DNA from: Flavobacterium pisciphilum
Lineage (GTDB): Bacteria > Bacteroidota > Bacteroidia > Flavobacteriales > Flavobacteriaceae
Assembly: GCF_020905345.1 (NCBI RefSeq)
Contig: NZ_JAJJMO010000001.1
Coordinates: forward strand, 3,038,001-3,102,000
Length of the DNA stretch: 64,000 bases
Direction of reading: 5' to 3'
This document shows positions 26,222 to 35,073 of this stretch, piece after piece. Every line of letters begins with the position of its first letter. Within the stretch, counting starts at the first letter, position 1. The position numbers and the translations under genes were made by a program. The notes beneath the pieces are model-generated. The model ran no database searches. It was not told the origin of the DNA and saw only the letters and a list, made by a program, of their open reading frames with translations.

Positions 26222-27742
26222 TTAATTATTTATCAGGTAGTCTTTTACTTTTTGAACAAAAGGATACATAACCTGATCTTCTTTAAATTTAGGAATAATT
26301 GTTCTAATATCGTCATATATTTTTTTAGATACCGATGATATTTTATCTTTTTGTTCTAAGTAATCTATTGCTTGAACAATGGTAATCAGCTCAATAGCTA
26401 ATACTTCGAATGAGTTTTCAATAACCTTTGCAGTAATTACAGCAGCATTTGTACCCATGCTTACAATATCTTGATTGTCGTTATTGTTTGGGATACTGTG
26501 TACATACATTGGATTAGACAACATTTGGTTTTCGGCAGTTGTTGAGGTTGCAGTAAACTGTACTCCTTGCATTCCAAAATTAAATCCTAAAGTCCCAAGA
26601 TTTACAAATGGAGGAAGAATTTCGTTGATTTTAGAATTCAATAAATAATTCAATTGACGTTCTGCTAACATTGTAAGTTTGGTTACTACAATTTTTAGCT
26701 TGTCCATTTCTAATGAAATATAATCACCATGGAAATTACCTCCATGATATACATGTTTGTTTTTTACATCTATAATAGGATTATCATTTGCCGAATTAAA
26801 TTCGTCTTCAAGAATTGATCCTACATTATTAATGGTTTCCAAGATAGGACCTAAAATTTGTGGTACACATCTTAAAGAGTAATATTCTTGTACTTTTTCT
26901 TTGAAGATTTCTTCGGTGTTTTCACCAGTATATAAATGATCTTCTCTTTTGCGAATCAAGGTACTGTCAGAAAGATTTTGTCTCATTCTTGCAGCTACTT
27001 CTTGTTGTCCTTTATGGCGTTTTGTTTGGTTTAATTCTTCAGAAAAATGATCATCATAAGCTTGTACAAGTTCATTGATTGCGCATGAAAATTTTAAAGA
27101 CCAGTCTAATAATTTATTAGCATGGTATACATTTACAACACCAATACCCGTCATTACTGAGGTTCCATTTATAAGGGCAAGTCCTTCTCTTATCTCTACT
27201 TGAATTGGAGATAGATTTTCAATTTCAAAAACTTCTTTCGTCGGTCTTCTTTCTCCTTTGTAAAAAACTTCGCCTTCACCAATTAATGTTAGTGCTAAAT
27301 GAGATAGTTGAACTAAATCTCCACTTGCTCCAACTCCTCCGTGTTCAAAAATTAACGGAGTAATATCTCTATTTATAAATTCTTTCATTAAATGAATTAC
27401 TGACGGATGTACGCCAGAATTCCCTAAAGAAAGAGTGTTTAATCGTGCTAGAATTGCTGCTTTTACACAGGCTGCGTTTAATGGTTTGCCAGTTCCAGAA
27501 GAATGGCTTCTTATTAGATTGTATTGTAGTTGAATTCGATCTTCGTCTTTGATACGGTATTGTGCCATTGGTCCAAAACCAGTGTTTACGCCATAAATAA
27601 CTTTGTTTGCAGAGAATTCTTTTAAGAAATCAAAGCTTTTATTTACGCGGTCTAAGACAACTTCACTGATGTTAATTTTAGTATTTCCAAAGATTATGGA
27701 TTCAAATTCTTTTAAACTTAAATATTCGCTGATTGTGTTCAT
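26222..27742 (-). CDS. Aromatic amino acid ammonia-lyase, probably tyrosine ammonia-lyase
   Basis: A 506-aa MIO enzyme. The Ala139-Ser140-Gly141 triad (GGVGASGDLVQ) forms the cofactor, and Y50 in VIYGVNTGFG is the catalytic Tyr. From memory it is very similar along its length to the F. johnsoniae tyrosine ammonia-lyase, which makes 4-coumarate. The substrate-selectivity pair reads Ser79-His80, as in histidine ammonia-lyases, so automatic annotation may call it HutH; no other histidine-degradation gene is nearby and the pigment locus needs a coumaroyl starter. It is the first gene of the leftward series. Confidence 0.88.
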   Translation of the reverse strand: MNTISEYLSLKEFESIIFGNTKINISEVVLDRVNKSFDFLKEFSANKVIYGVNTGFGPMAQYRIKDEDRIQLQYNLIRSHSSGTGKPLNAACVKAAILARLNTLSLGNSGVHPSVIHLMKEFINRDITPLIFEHGGVGASGDLVQLSHLALTLIGEGEVFYKGERRPTKEVFEIENLSPIQVEIREGLALINGTSVMTGIGVVNVYHANKLLDWSLKFSCAINELVQAYDDHFSEELNQTKRHKGQQEVAARMRQNLSDSTLIRKREDHLYTGENTEEIFKEKVQEYYSLRCVPQILGPILETINNVGSILEDEFNSANDNPIIDVKNKHVYHGGNFHGDYISLEMDKLKIVVTKLTMLAERQLNYLLNSKINEILPPFVNLGTLGFNFGMQGVQFTATSTTAENQMLSNPMYVHSIPNNNDNQDIVSMGTNAAVITAKVIENSFEVLAIELITIVQAIDYLEQKDKISSVSKKIYDDIRTIIPKFKEDQVMYPFVQKVKDYLINN

Positions 27743-27809
27743 TTAACCCTTTTTGATTATGCTAAATTAATTTTATTTATTAAAATAAATGTAGTTATTT
27801 TGATGATGG

Positions 27810-27836
27810 CAAATGTAAGTTAATAATTAGTAACAA
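27810..27836 (-). promoter_or_regulatory. Candidate promoter of the ammonia-lyase/pigment operon
   Basis: On the minus strand TACATTTG (27817-27810) fits TAnnTTTG, and a TTG lies 16 bp upstream (27836-27834), slightly closer than usual. Transcription would start about 60 bp before the ammonia-lyase ATG. The same 100-bp spacer must also hold the rightward promoter for the halogenase-like gene, where only an imperfect -7 box is seen. Confidence 0.55.
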
Positions 27837-27843
27837 TTCATAT

Positions 27844-29106
27844 ATGTTAAAGGAGTTTGTAGATGTTTTAATAATAGGTGCAGGGCCATCAGGGTGTGTA
27901 TCGGCTGCTTATTTACATAAGAATAATTGTAAAATAAAGGTTGTTGAAAAGACAAAATTTCCTAGAATTGTTGTTGGAGAGAGTTTGATACCACGTGTTA
28001 TGGATCATTTTGCCGAAGCAGAGTTGTTTGATAGTCTTAATGCGATGAATTTTGAAAAGAAGTTAGGAGCACGATTTATAAGAGGAAATGAAATTTGTGT
28101 TTTTGATTTTTCTAACAAATTTTCAGAAGGTTGGGACTGGACATGGCAAGTGCCTAGAGCAGATTTTGATAATACAATGGCTCAGGAGTTAATACGAAAA
28201 GGGATTGATTTAGAATTTGAGTCGGAAGTGATTGAGGTTTCTTTTGAAGGAAGTAATTCAAAAACAATTGTAAAGGATAAGGATGGAAATCTGAAAGAAA
28301 TCCATGCTAAATTTATCATAGATTCTAGTGGTTACGGTAGAGTTCTGCCTAGACTTCTAGATTTAGACAAACCGTCAGCATTAGATCCGCATTCTTCTAT
28401 TTTCACACATGTAGAAGATAGTAATAGACCAGCAGGGGAAGAAGGAACATTGATTTCATTTGATGTTCTCGAAACGGAAGTTTGGTTATGGGTAATCCCT
28501 TTCTCTAACGGGAATACAAGTTTAGGAGTTGTAGGGCCAACAGATTTTATCAATTCACTTTCTGAAAACAAAAGTAATAGTGAAGCATTAAAAAATGCAA
28601 TTCAGCTTTCTGATTATTATATTAAAAGATTTGAAGGAACCGAGTTCTTATTCGAACCTATAAAGTTGGAGAATTATTCACGTTCTGTAAAGAAAATGTA
28701 TGGAGATGGATTTGCGTTAACTGGAAATAGTACAGAATTTTTAGATCCAGTGTTTTCATCGGGCGTTGCTTTTGCTACTGAATCGGGTATGCTTGCTGCA
28801 AAGTTATATTTGAAACAATCACAAGGTATTGCTGTAGATTGGGAAATAGAGTTTACTGAATATATGAAACGTGGAATTAATGTTTTTACGACTTATGTGA
28901 AAGAATGGTATACGGGGAATTTACAAACGTTATTTTTCCATCAACCAGAGAATCCAGATGTAAAGCGTAAAATATGTGCTGTTCTTGCAGGTTATGTTTG
29001 GGATGAAGAGAATCCATTTGTGAAAAAACACGATAATGTAATTAAAAATATGGCTTACCTTTTGAATATGGAAAGTAAGCAAAAAGAAAACCCTAGTGCA
29101 AACTAG
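27844..29106 (+). CDS. Flavin-dependent halogenase-like oxidoreductase
   Basis: A 420-aa FAD enzyme of the tryptophan-halogenase superfamily: dinucleotide-binding GAGPSG at 12-17, FPRIVVGESLIP, and the halogenase-type motif WLWVIP. A second FAD motif near residue 300 reads GDGFALTGNSTEFLDPVFSSG. Some flexirubins are chlorinated, so halogenation of the ring is plausible; relatives of the same family act as hydroxylases or dehydrogenases, and the catalytic Lys of halogenases could not be confirmed by eye. It is divergent from the ammonia-lyase and ends in a strong terminator. Confidence 0.75.
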   Translation: MLKEFVDVLIIGAGPSGCVSAAYLHKNNCKIKVVEKTKFPRIVVGESLIPRVMDHFAEAELFDSLNAMNFEKKLGARFIRGNEICVFDFSNKFSEGWDWTWQVPRADFDNTMAQELIRKGIDLEFESEVIEVSFEGSNSKTIVKDKDGNLKEIHAKFIIDSSGYGRVLPRLLDLDKPSALDPHSSIFTHVEDSNRPAGEEGTLISFDVLETEVWLWVIPFSNGNTSLGVVGPTDFINSLSENKSNSEALKNAIQLSDYYIKRFEGTEFLFEPIKLENYSRSVKKMYGDGFALTGNSTEFLDPVFSSGVAFATESGMLAAKLYLKQSQGIAVDWEIEFTEYMKRGINVFTTYVKEWYTGNLQTLFFHQPENPDVKRKICAVLAGYVWDEENPFVKKHDNVIKNMAYLLNMESKQKENPSAN

Positions 29107-29120
29107 GGTTTTCTTTTTTT
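29086..29120. terminator. Bidirectional terminator after the halogenase-like gene
   Basis: Stem AAAACCCTAGT (29087-29097) and ACTAGGGTTTT (29102-29112) with loop GCAA, and T-rich tails on both strands. It overlaps the end of the halogenase-like gene and also serves the convergent gene ending at 29125. Confidence 0.9.
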
Positions 29121-29124
29121 AATT

Positions 29125-29733
29125 TTATTTGTATGCTTTTTTCAGAATCATTTTTGCAAGTGTTTTAGCAGTTTTAGCATATCCTTCACCAATTCTGGAT
29201 TCGTTACTAAAGTTGTTTCCCCATTGATCTCCTGGAGCTTCTTCGCTAGAAATCTCAAGTAATACATTCGATTTATTATTAGTTTCAACAAATCTTAGAT
29301 TAGTAGTTACTTTTGCTGGTTGCTTCATTATTCCAGCATCCCAACCTGGATAAATCCAAACAGTTTCTACAATTAATGTATAAGGAGCAGTTGTTAAGCC
29401 CTCCTGAAAACTTACTTCTTTGTTGTCTTTAGAAAAAATAACAAGCATTAATTCTAAAAATTTAGGGTTCCAAATTAATTCTTTGGCAGAGTCCCATTTC
29501 TTTTTCCAAATTTCACCAGTTCCTTTAGATTTTGCGTTTAAATCTTTTACTCGCTCTTCAATATATTGAGCTTCGCTCTTTTTTTCTTTCATCATTGTGA
29601 ATTTGCTATAGTCAAATTCAACATTGATTTCTTTTTGGTCTTTCAAAAAATTGAAATCTCCAGATAGAACTTTGATGTCTTGTGCTGACATTGCGGAAGA
29701 GAAGATTAGAAAGGCAACTACTAGTTTTTTCAT
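29125..29733 (-). CDS. Secreted protein of unknown function (202 aa)
   Basis: A signal peptide (first ~17 residues, MKKLVVAFLIFSSAMSA) precedes a mixed alpha/beta domain with the conserved-looking stretch VETVWIYPGWDAGIMKQPAKV. No catalytic pattern is clear. Its layout resembles periplasmic proteins common in Flavobacteriia whose role is not known. It is monocistronic, convergent with the halogenase-like gene, and shares its terminator. Confidence 0.7.
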   Translation of the reverse strand: MKKLVVAFLIFSSAMSAQDIKVLSGDFNFLKDQKEINVEFDYSKFTMMKEKKSEAQYIEERVKDLNAKSKGTGEIWKKKWDSAKELIWNPKFLELMLVIFSKDNKEVSFQEGLTTAPYTLIVETVWIYPGWDAGIMKQPAKVTTNLRFVETNNKSNVLLEISSEEAPGDQWGNNFSNESRIGEGYAKTAKTLAKMILKKAYK

Positions 29734-29821
29734 TTCTTTAAATTTTGGATTAAGTGGTTAGGTTTTTTTTCGCTCAAATGTAGTTAAAATCAGTTAACAA
29801 GTGTGGCTATTTATCTTGACT

Positions 29822-29852
29822 AAAAAAGGATACCATTATAGTATCCTTTTTT
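29822..29852. terminator. Symmetric hairpin in the 29734-29982 spacer
   Basis: AAAAAAGGATAC (29822-29833) pairs with GTATCCTTTTTT (29841-29852), loop of seven. T-runs on both strands allow it to end transcripts in either direction; on the minus strand it would be a second stop for the large T9SS gene. Confidence 0.75.
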
Positions 29853-29918
29853 TGTAATTTTCTGAATATATTTAGTTTTAGATATCTTTCTATATGCTTT
29901 TTCAGTAGCTTAAATAAT

Positions 29919-29944
29919 AAAAGAGATGTTTTTGCATCTCTTTT
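29919..29944 (-). terminator. Terminator of the T9SS protein gene
   Basis: AAAAGAGATG (29919-29928) pairs with CATCTCTTTT (29935-29944), 39 bp after the stop codon at 29983, with a T-rich tail on the minus strand. Confidence 0.75.
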
Positions 29945-29982
29945 ATCTTCTTCAACAAACAATTGCTTGTAACAGATTACTT

Positions 29983-32832
29983 CTAATTTTTTAATATTTT
30001 GTTAGAAATCTTTTTACCATTTTCAAGTTTTACGGCTACTACATACCATCCATTTCGAAGCCCAGAAAGGTTGATTTTATTTTTATTTTTCATGGTTATA
30101 ACATTTTCACCATTCATATCAAAAATATAAACGACTTCGACTTTTTCTTTTGTGTCGATGTTTAGTTCTTCTTTAACGGGGTTAGGGTAGATAATCAGAG
30201 GAGAATCAAATCTTAAATCATCATTTATAGCATTAGCACTTAATGCGCGATTGTTAGAAGTTTGATTGATGTAGTACTCTTGTAATTTTTGAATCCAGAA
30301 ATGATCGTCTGTAAGAGTGGTCCCCGGGTTTCCAATTCCATCCGTACTAGCTCCTACACCTGCTCCCATTAAGACAAGTTTGGTTCCGCTACTTTTTACC
30401 TCTGCAAAGTGATTTCCAAAAACTACCTTTTTTGTAGTGGCATTAACCTGAAGTTTGGGATCAGCATGTTTATTCTGGCTGAAATAGTTATAGCGATTCG
30501 TGTCATTTGAGAAATTTACGGTATCCCCAAAGAAAAAAGTAGTAGCAGAATCTTCATAGCGCTGGCTGGTATTATTTAAAATTTGGAAAGGACCTGCTGT
30601 TCGTTCATTTAGAGTCTCTGAACCATTGATATGCCCTACGGGGATTTGCCAGAGGACAACATGTTTGCCGGAGGCTTCGTAAAGTTTTTGAACAAAATTC
30701 AGGTAATTCATCCAGTGGTCATTATTCCAGAACCAGGTATAAGAGAAGGGGTCAGCGGGATCACCTGTGTTTCCGGCGCCCATGGCATCAAGACCATATT
30801 TATCAATAGAAATAAAGTCTGCGTTATTAGACATAATTCCCATACTATTGGTGTATTGAAAAATATCTACAGCGGTTTGTTTGATTTTGTTCAATTGGGT
30901 AGTAAAGGTGCCGGTATCGGTTTCTCTGATAATTCCTTTTGGACCTGCTACCCCGGATTTTGCCCAAAGATTGAGCTGCCATCCAAATTCCATGTTAAGT
31001 TTTTCGTCTGTTCTTTTTTTGTTGAGCTCGTAATTTATTCTTTCTACTAAGGTTTTTAAAGTACCTATATTTTGCGCTATGCTTGTTGCATTTACGGCTG
31101 TTGAAGTAGTGATAGGTTCGTTGTTTTGCTGCATATACCCAAGAAAATCAGGCTCTAATACTATTCCGAAAAATTCGTCTCCCAGTTCATTTTTAACCTG
31201 ATTCAGAAAAAGGTTGAGATTATTGAAATAAGCGGTCATATAGGAAGGATCTTTTACGTGTGCTAAATCTAGTGAGTAGGATTCGCTTCCGTCGGGAATG
31301 TTATAGAAAATGAAGAAAGGAATAAGCCCCATTTTTAAAGAGTTCTTTGCAAATTTTATAGCTCTGTCCGGCTGCCAGGTATTCCATCCGGCTATTGGTC
31401 CTCCATTGATGTAAATATATCTTACATCCATTCGGTTGTTTTTGAGTAGATTACTGTTGTCCATACCGTTGTTATAAAAATTAACATCATCGGTAGTGTC
31501 TTCAGATACAGATCCTACAGAAACATAATCAGAATATTTTAACGGGCTTCCGTTGGTATTGTCTATTCTTAAACCAAGATGATATACCGTACCATCTGAA
31601 GTTGTTATTTGAAGTCCGGATCTGCCTGCTTTTTTAGGGGTAATTTTTAAAGTATTTCCGGTAATAGTGTAATCAAATATCGTAATGTCTCTTCTTTTTA
31701 AGGAAGTAATATCCTTATCAAAAACGAATGTTTTGTTTATTCCATTAATCGCTTTTATTTGATTTGGAAGAGAGGCAAAAGAAACAGTCTGTGTGGCAGG
31801 ATTTATAAGGTTAAGTTGCAAATTGGCTGTTGCTGTGGTACCATTGTTGTCTGTCACTACTATTTGTAGTGAATTATTTCCATAATTCTGAGGTGTCCAA
31901 TTAAAGGTATAAGAATTTTGCGGATTAGTAATTACATTAAAATTAGTTCCGGCGGTGAGATCCTTAAACAGAATGCTGCTCATGGAGCTTCCCGATGACG
32001 GCTGAATAGTAAAATTAATACTTATTGGTGAAAAATTAAGTTGCGAATACGAAGTAGTGTTTGCTGGGCTAGTTATGGTTATAACAGCAGGAGAAGTAAT
32101 CGCGATTTTAACAATTGTATTTACCACTGTACTTACCCCAACTGAATTTATAGAAGTATATCTTATGTTGTAATCCCCATAAGCGGTTGGGATCCAGTTG
32201 TACGATACAGTGTTACCGGATATACTCATATTGTAAGATGTATACGAAGATTCTGTTATTTTTTTTATTTCGACCTTATTTTGAGTTGCCGAAAAGCCAT
32301 ATAGATTAAGCGATGCTGTAAGATTGACAGCCGATAATGTACTTTTTATAATAATTTGTCCATCTGGGTAGGCAGGAGATATTGCTATTGGTATGATACA
32401 CACTCCAAGAAAGGTATAGGCAGAAGACTGATCAGGAATTTCTGTTCCGGAGACCCAGTATTTTGCTTTATAGACGCCATTGTTGTATCTTATAATGTTG
32501 TTTGCATTGTAGTTGGGTGTCGAGCTGTTCCAGTCAGAAACAGTATTGCATGCTGCTGTATAAGCTAGGGATGGATTATTGATAATTAATTGTTCATCAC
32601 AACTTCCTATTGCTGACCAAATACTGTTTGATCCGGGAGTAGAACCAGCTCCTTGAGACCAAGAACTGTTTTTATACACAATATTATTATAACGGACATA
32701 AGAGTTACTGGAATATTGCGTAGCTGAATACCAAGTTGGAATTCCGCAGGAGTTGCCCAGTTGTGCTTCTACTAAAGTAGGAATACAGCAGATAAAAAAA
32801 GAGAAGAATAAAAGTTTTAAATTTTTTAGCAT
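29983..32832 (-). CDS. Large secreted T9SS protein with carbohydrate-binding-like repeats and a probable glycosidase barrel
   Basis: About 949 aa from the ATG at 32832, chosen because it begins the signal peptide (MLKNLKLLFFSFFICC, ends VEAQ). Two tandem chitin-binding-like modules at about 25-145 share the pattern RYNN.VYK. Two or three Ig-like domains follow to about 400. A domain at about 425-860 has strands suggesting a TIM barrel, including FFGIVLEPDFLGYMQ and FISIDKYGLD. The last ~70 residues are a T9SS type A sorting domain (IIYPNPVKEELNI...). It should be exported by type IX secretion to act on a polysaccharide. The enzyme family is not recognised. Confidence 0.8.
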   Translation of the reverse strand: MLKNLKLLFFSFFICCIPTLVEAQLGNSCGIPTWYSATQYSSNSYVRYNNIVYKNSSWSQGAGSTPGSNSIWSAIGSCDEQLIINNPSLAYTAACNTVSDWNSSTPNYNANNIIRYNNGVYKAKYWVSGTEIPDQSSAYTFLGVCIIPIAISPAYPDGQIIIKSTLSAVNLTASLNLYGFSATQNKVEIKKITESSYTSYNMSISGNTVSYNWIPTAYGDYNIRYTSINSVGVSTVVNTIVKIAITSPAVITITSPANTTSYSQLNFSPISINFTIQPSSGSSMSSILFKDLTAGTNFNVITNPQNSYTFNWTPQNYGNNSLQIVVTDNNGTTATANLQLNLINPATQTVSFASLPNQIKAINGINKTFVFDKDITSLKRRDITIFDYTITGNTLKITPKKAGRSGLQITTSDGTVYHLGLRIDNTNGSPLKYSDYVSVGSVSEDTTDDVNFYNNGMDNSNLLKNNRMDVRYIYINGGPIAGWNTWQPDRAIKFAKNSLKMGLIPFFIFYNIPDGSESYSLDLAHVKDPSYMTAYFNNLNLFLNQVKNELGDEFFGIVLEPDFLGYMQQNNEPITTSTAVNATSIAQNIGTLKTLVERINYELNKKRTDEKLNMEFGWQLNLWAKSGVAGPKGIIRETDTGTFTTQLNKIKQTAVDIFQYTNSMGIMSNNADFISIDKYGLDAMGAGNTGDPADPFSYTWFWNNDHWMNYLNFVQKLYEASGKHVVLWQIPVGHINGSETLNERTAGPFQILNNTSQRYEDSATTFFFGDTVNFSNDTNRYNYFSQNKHADPKLQVNATTKKVVFGNHFAEVKSSGTKLVLMGAGVGASTDGIGNPGTTLTDDHFWIQKLQEYYINQTSNNRALSANAINDDLRFDSPLIIYPNPVKEELNIDTKEKVEVVYIFDMNGENVITMKNKNKINLSGLRNGWYVVAVKLENGKKISNKILKN

Positions 32833-33339
32833 AGTAAAAATATTTATTAAGTTATACATTCCGTTAATTCTAATTACTTAGAAATACGTATTGCTCATTT
32901 CTAAAATCAATAACCTGCAGCCTAGAAAAAAGCAATATGAATATCAAATATAGTAAGAAATTACTTTACTTGATTATTGAGAAATGTGAGTTAAATATTT
33001 GAAATACAATGTTTTGGTTTCCTTATTTCGAAAAAAAAGTAAATATTTTACTATTGAATATTTTGTGAGGAATAGTGTAAAATAAGGCGATGACCTACAA
33101 TAATTAGAAACTAGAGAGGTTCTAAAACTTGTCGGGTTTAATTGATTTTAACGCATTGATACATAGTCAATAAAGCCAAAAAAAAGACGTTTTACACTAA
33201 ATAAATAACATAATGTTAAAAAATTGTGATTTTATTGAAACGTTTTAAATTAAAAAAAATTAAACCCGACAGCTTTTAAAAACTTGTCGGGTTTAATTTT
33301 TTTGTTTTCAAAAAAAGAATATAATAAAAATTAAAAGCA
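32833..33339. other. Non-coding spacer between the T9SS gene and the SSS symporter
   Basis: No coding frame is supported here. AAACTTGTCGGGTTTAATT occurs twice as a direct repeat (33125-33143 and 33280-33298); only the second copy has its pairing arm. A promoter for the T9SS gene should be present upstream of 32832 but no good TAnnTTTG box was found. Confidence 0.6.
33259..33298. terminator. Strong hairpin terminator after the SSS symporter gene
   Basis: ATTAAACCCGACA pairs with TGTCGGGTTTAAT around a loop of 13, followed on the minus strand by a run of T. It lies about 42 bp after the symporter stop (33340). Confidence 0.85.
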
Positions 33340-35025
33340 TTACCAGAATTTCACATAAAGAGATGCGATTATCAATAAAGTAATTACAATCAATACTGTT
33401 GTTTGTGGTTTTAATTTAAACATAGAGGTATCTAATTCGAAAGCTTTTGGATTTACTTTCGGACCAGCAAAACTTACAAGAACCATAGCAAGTGTTGTAA
33501 AGAAGAAAGATAATCCCATGCAAATATGGAACGGAATCTCATATGCTCCTTTTCCATTTGGATATGCAGTGTATAATAAGGTGTCGTTGCCAAATAACAT
33601 TGGGGCATATTCATTAAACAAAACAGATAATACAAAACCTAAAATCACACCTACAATAGCTGCAGTTCCAGTGGTTCTCTTCCAGAACATTCCAAGAATA
33701 AACATGGCAAAAACTCCTGGGCTAATAAAACCAGTATATTTTTGAATGTATGTAAATCCACCGACACCGCCAATTCCTAAAATATCATTCCAAGTAAATA
33801 AAACAGCTAGGAGCATTGCAGCAAAAACAGCGATTCGACCAATGTTTACTTGTTGTTTTTCACCAGCTTCTTTTTGGATGTATTTTTTATGAATGTCTAA
33901 CGTATAAATAGTCGAAATACTGTTTACTTTACCAGCTAGAGAGGCCACAATTGCTGCAGTTAAGGCAGCTACCGAAAGACCTTTTAATCCTGTTGGTAAA
34001 AAAGTTAATACTGCAGAGTAGGCTCCGTCTTTTCCTCCAACAAGTTGAGGTAAATGCCCATTTTGATATAAAACATACGCTGCGATACCGGGTAACATAA
34101 CAATTACAGGCATTAATAATTTTAAGAAACCAGCAAATAAAATACCTGTACGAGCAGTTTGTAAATCGGCGCCTAGGGCTCTTTGAGTGATGTATTGGTT
34201 GCATCCCCAATAGTTAAGGTTGATAATCCAGATACCGGCAACATAAGATAATAAACCTGGAAAAGTTAAATACTTATCTATTTCTAGTTGCGAAGAAGTT
34301 GCGGTTGGTTTTGGGATAATCATTTTAAAATGTTCTGGGGCTTCTTGCATTAATACTTTAAAACCTGCAATTGCATTTTGACCCACACCGAAATACTGCC
34401 CGACAGTTGTTAAAGCAATATAAGAGGTAACTAATCCACCGATGATTAATACGGCTACTTGAATAACATCAGTATAAGCAACTACTTTCATTCCGCCTAA
34501 TGAAATTATTAAAGCAAAAAGAGCTAATCCTACCATAATGACATGGAGGTATTCTCCACCTGCTAATCCGTTAATAGCTACTGCCCCTAAGTATAAAATC
34601 GAAGTAAGGTTTACAAAAACATATAAAAACAACCAAAAAACGGCCATAATCAAAGCAGTCGATTCGTTATAACGTGTTTTTAAAAATTGAGGCATTGTGT
34701 ATATCTTGTTTTTAAGATAAACGGGAATAAACCATACGGCAACTATTATTAGAGTTATAGCAGCTACCCATTCGTAGGCTGCTACAGCAATTCCTAAAAA
34801 GAAACCTTCGCCACTCATTCCAATAAATTGTTCAGCAGAAATGTTAGATGCGATTAATGACGCACCAATTGCCCACCAAGTTAAATTTCCTTCAGCAAGA
34901 AAATAAGCCTTGGCGTCTTTTTCATCTTTTTTACGTTTTCGGTATATGGTGTAACCGTAAGTTGAGACTACAATAAAGTAGATGATAAAAACAATATAAT
35001 CGGCGAGGGCAAGGTTTTGGTTCAT
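33340..35025 (-). CDS. Sodium/solute symporter, SSS family (sugar-type)
   Basis: A 561-aa inner-membrane protein with about 13-14 transmembrane helices and family motifs: ISAEQFIGMSGEGFFLGIAV in helix 1-2, MPQFLKTRYN, and GLKGLSVAALTAAIVASLAGKVNSISTIYTLD, the sodium-site region with its Ser residues. The pattern is nearest to SGLT-type sugar transporters. The aldose epimerase gene lies 48 bp upstream on the same strand, and a GntR regulator is divergent, so a monosaccharide such as galactose or arabinose is the likely substrate. Confidence 0.9.
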   Translation of the reverse strand: MNQNLALADYIVFIIYFIVVSTYGYTIYRKRKKDEKDAKAYFLAEGNLTWWAIGASLIASNISAEQFIGMSGEGFFLGIAVAAYEWVAAITLIIVAVWFIPVYLKNKIYTMPQFLKTRYNESTALIMAVFWLFLYVFVNLTSILYLGAVAINGLAGGEYLHVIMVGLALFALIISLGGMKVVAYTDVIQVAVLIIGGLVTSYIALTTVGQYFGVGQNAIAGFKVLMQEAPEHFKMIIPKPTATSSQLEIDKYLTFPGLLSYVAGIWIINLNYWGCNQYITQRALGADLQTARTGILFAGFLKLLMPVIVMLPGIAAYVLYQNGHLPQLVGGKDGAYSAVLTFLPTGLKGLSVAALTAAIVASLAGKVNSISTIYTLDIHKKYIQKEAGEKQQVNIGRIAVFAAMLLAVLFTWNDILGIGGVGGFTYIQKYTGFISPGVFAMFILGMFWKRTTGTAAIVGVILGFVLSVLFNEYAPMLFGNDTLLYTAYPNGKGAYEIPFHICMGLSFFFTTLAMVLVSFAGPKVNPKAFELDTSMFKLKPQTTVLIVITLLIIASLYVKFW

Positions 35026-35073
35026 AGGTACTAGTGTTTTGGAAGGTGGTTATATAGTAATCTTTCGTGGTTT

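Noticed and set aside
26222..27742. Histidine utilisation enzyme HutH
   Set aside because: Position at the head of a pigment locus, no other hut genes, and strong resemblance to a known Flavobacterium tyrosine ammonia-lyase.
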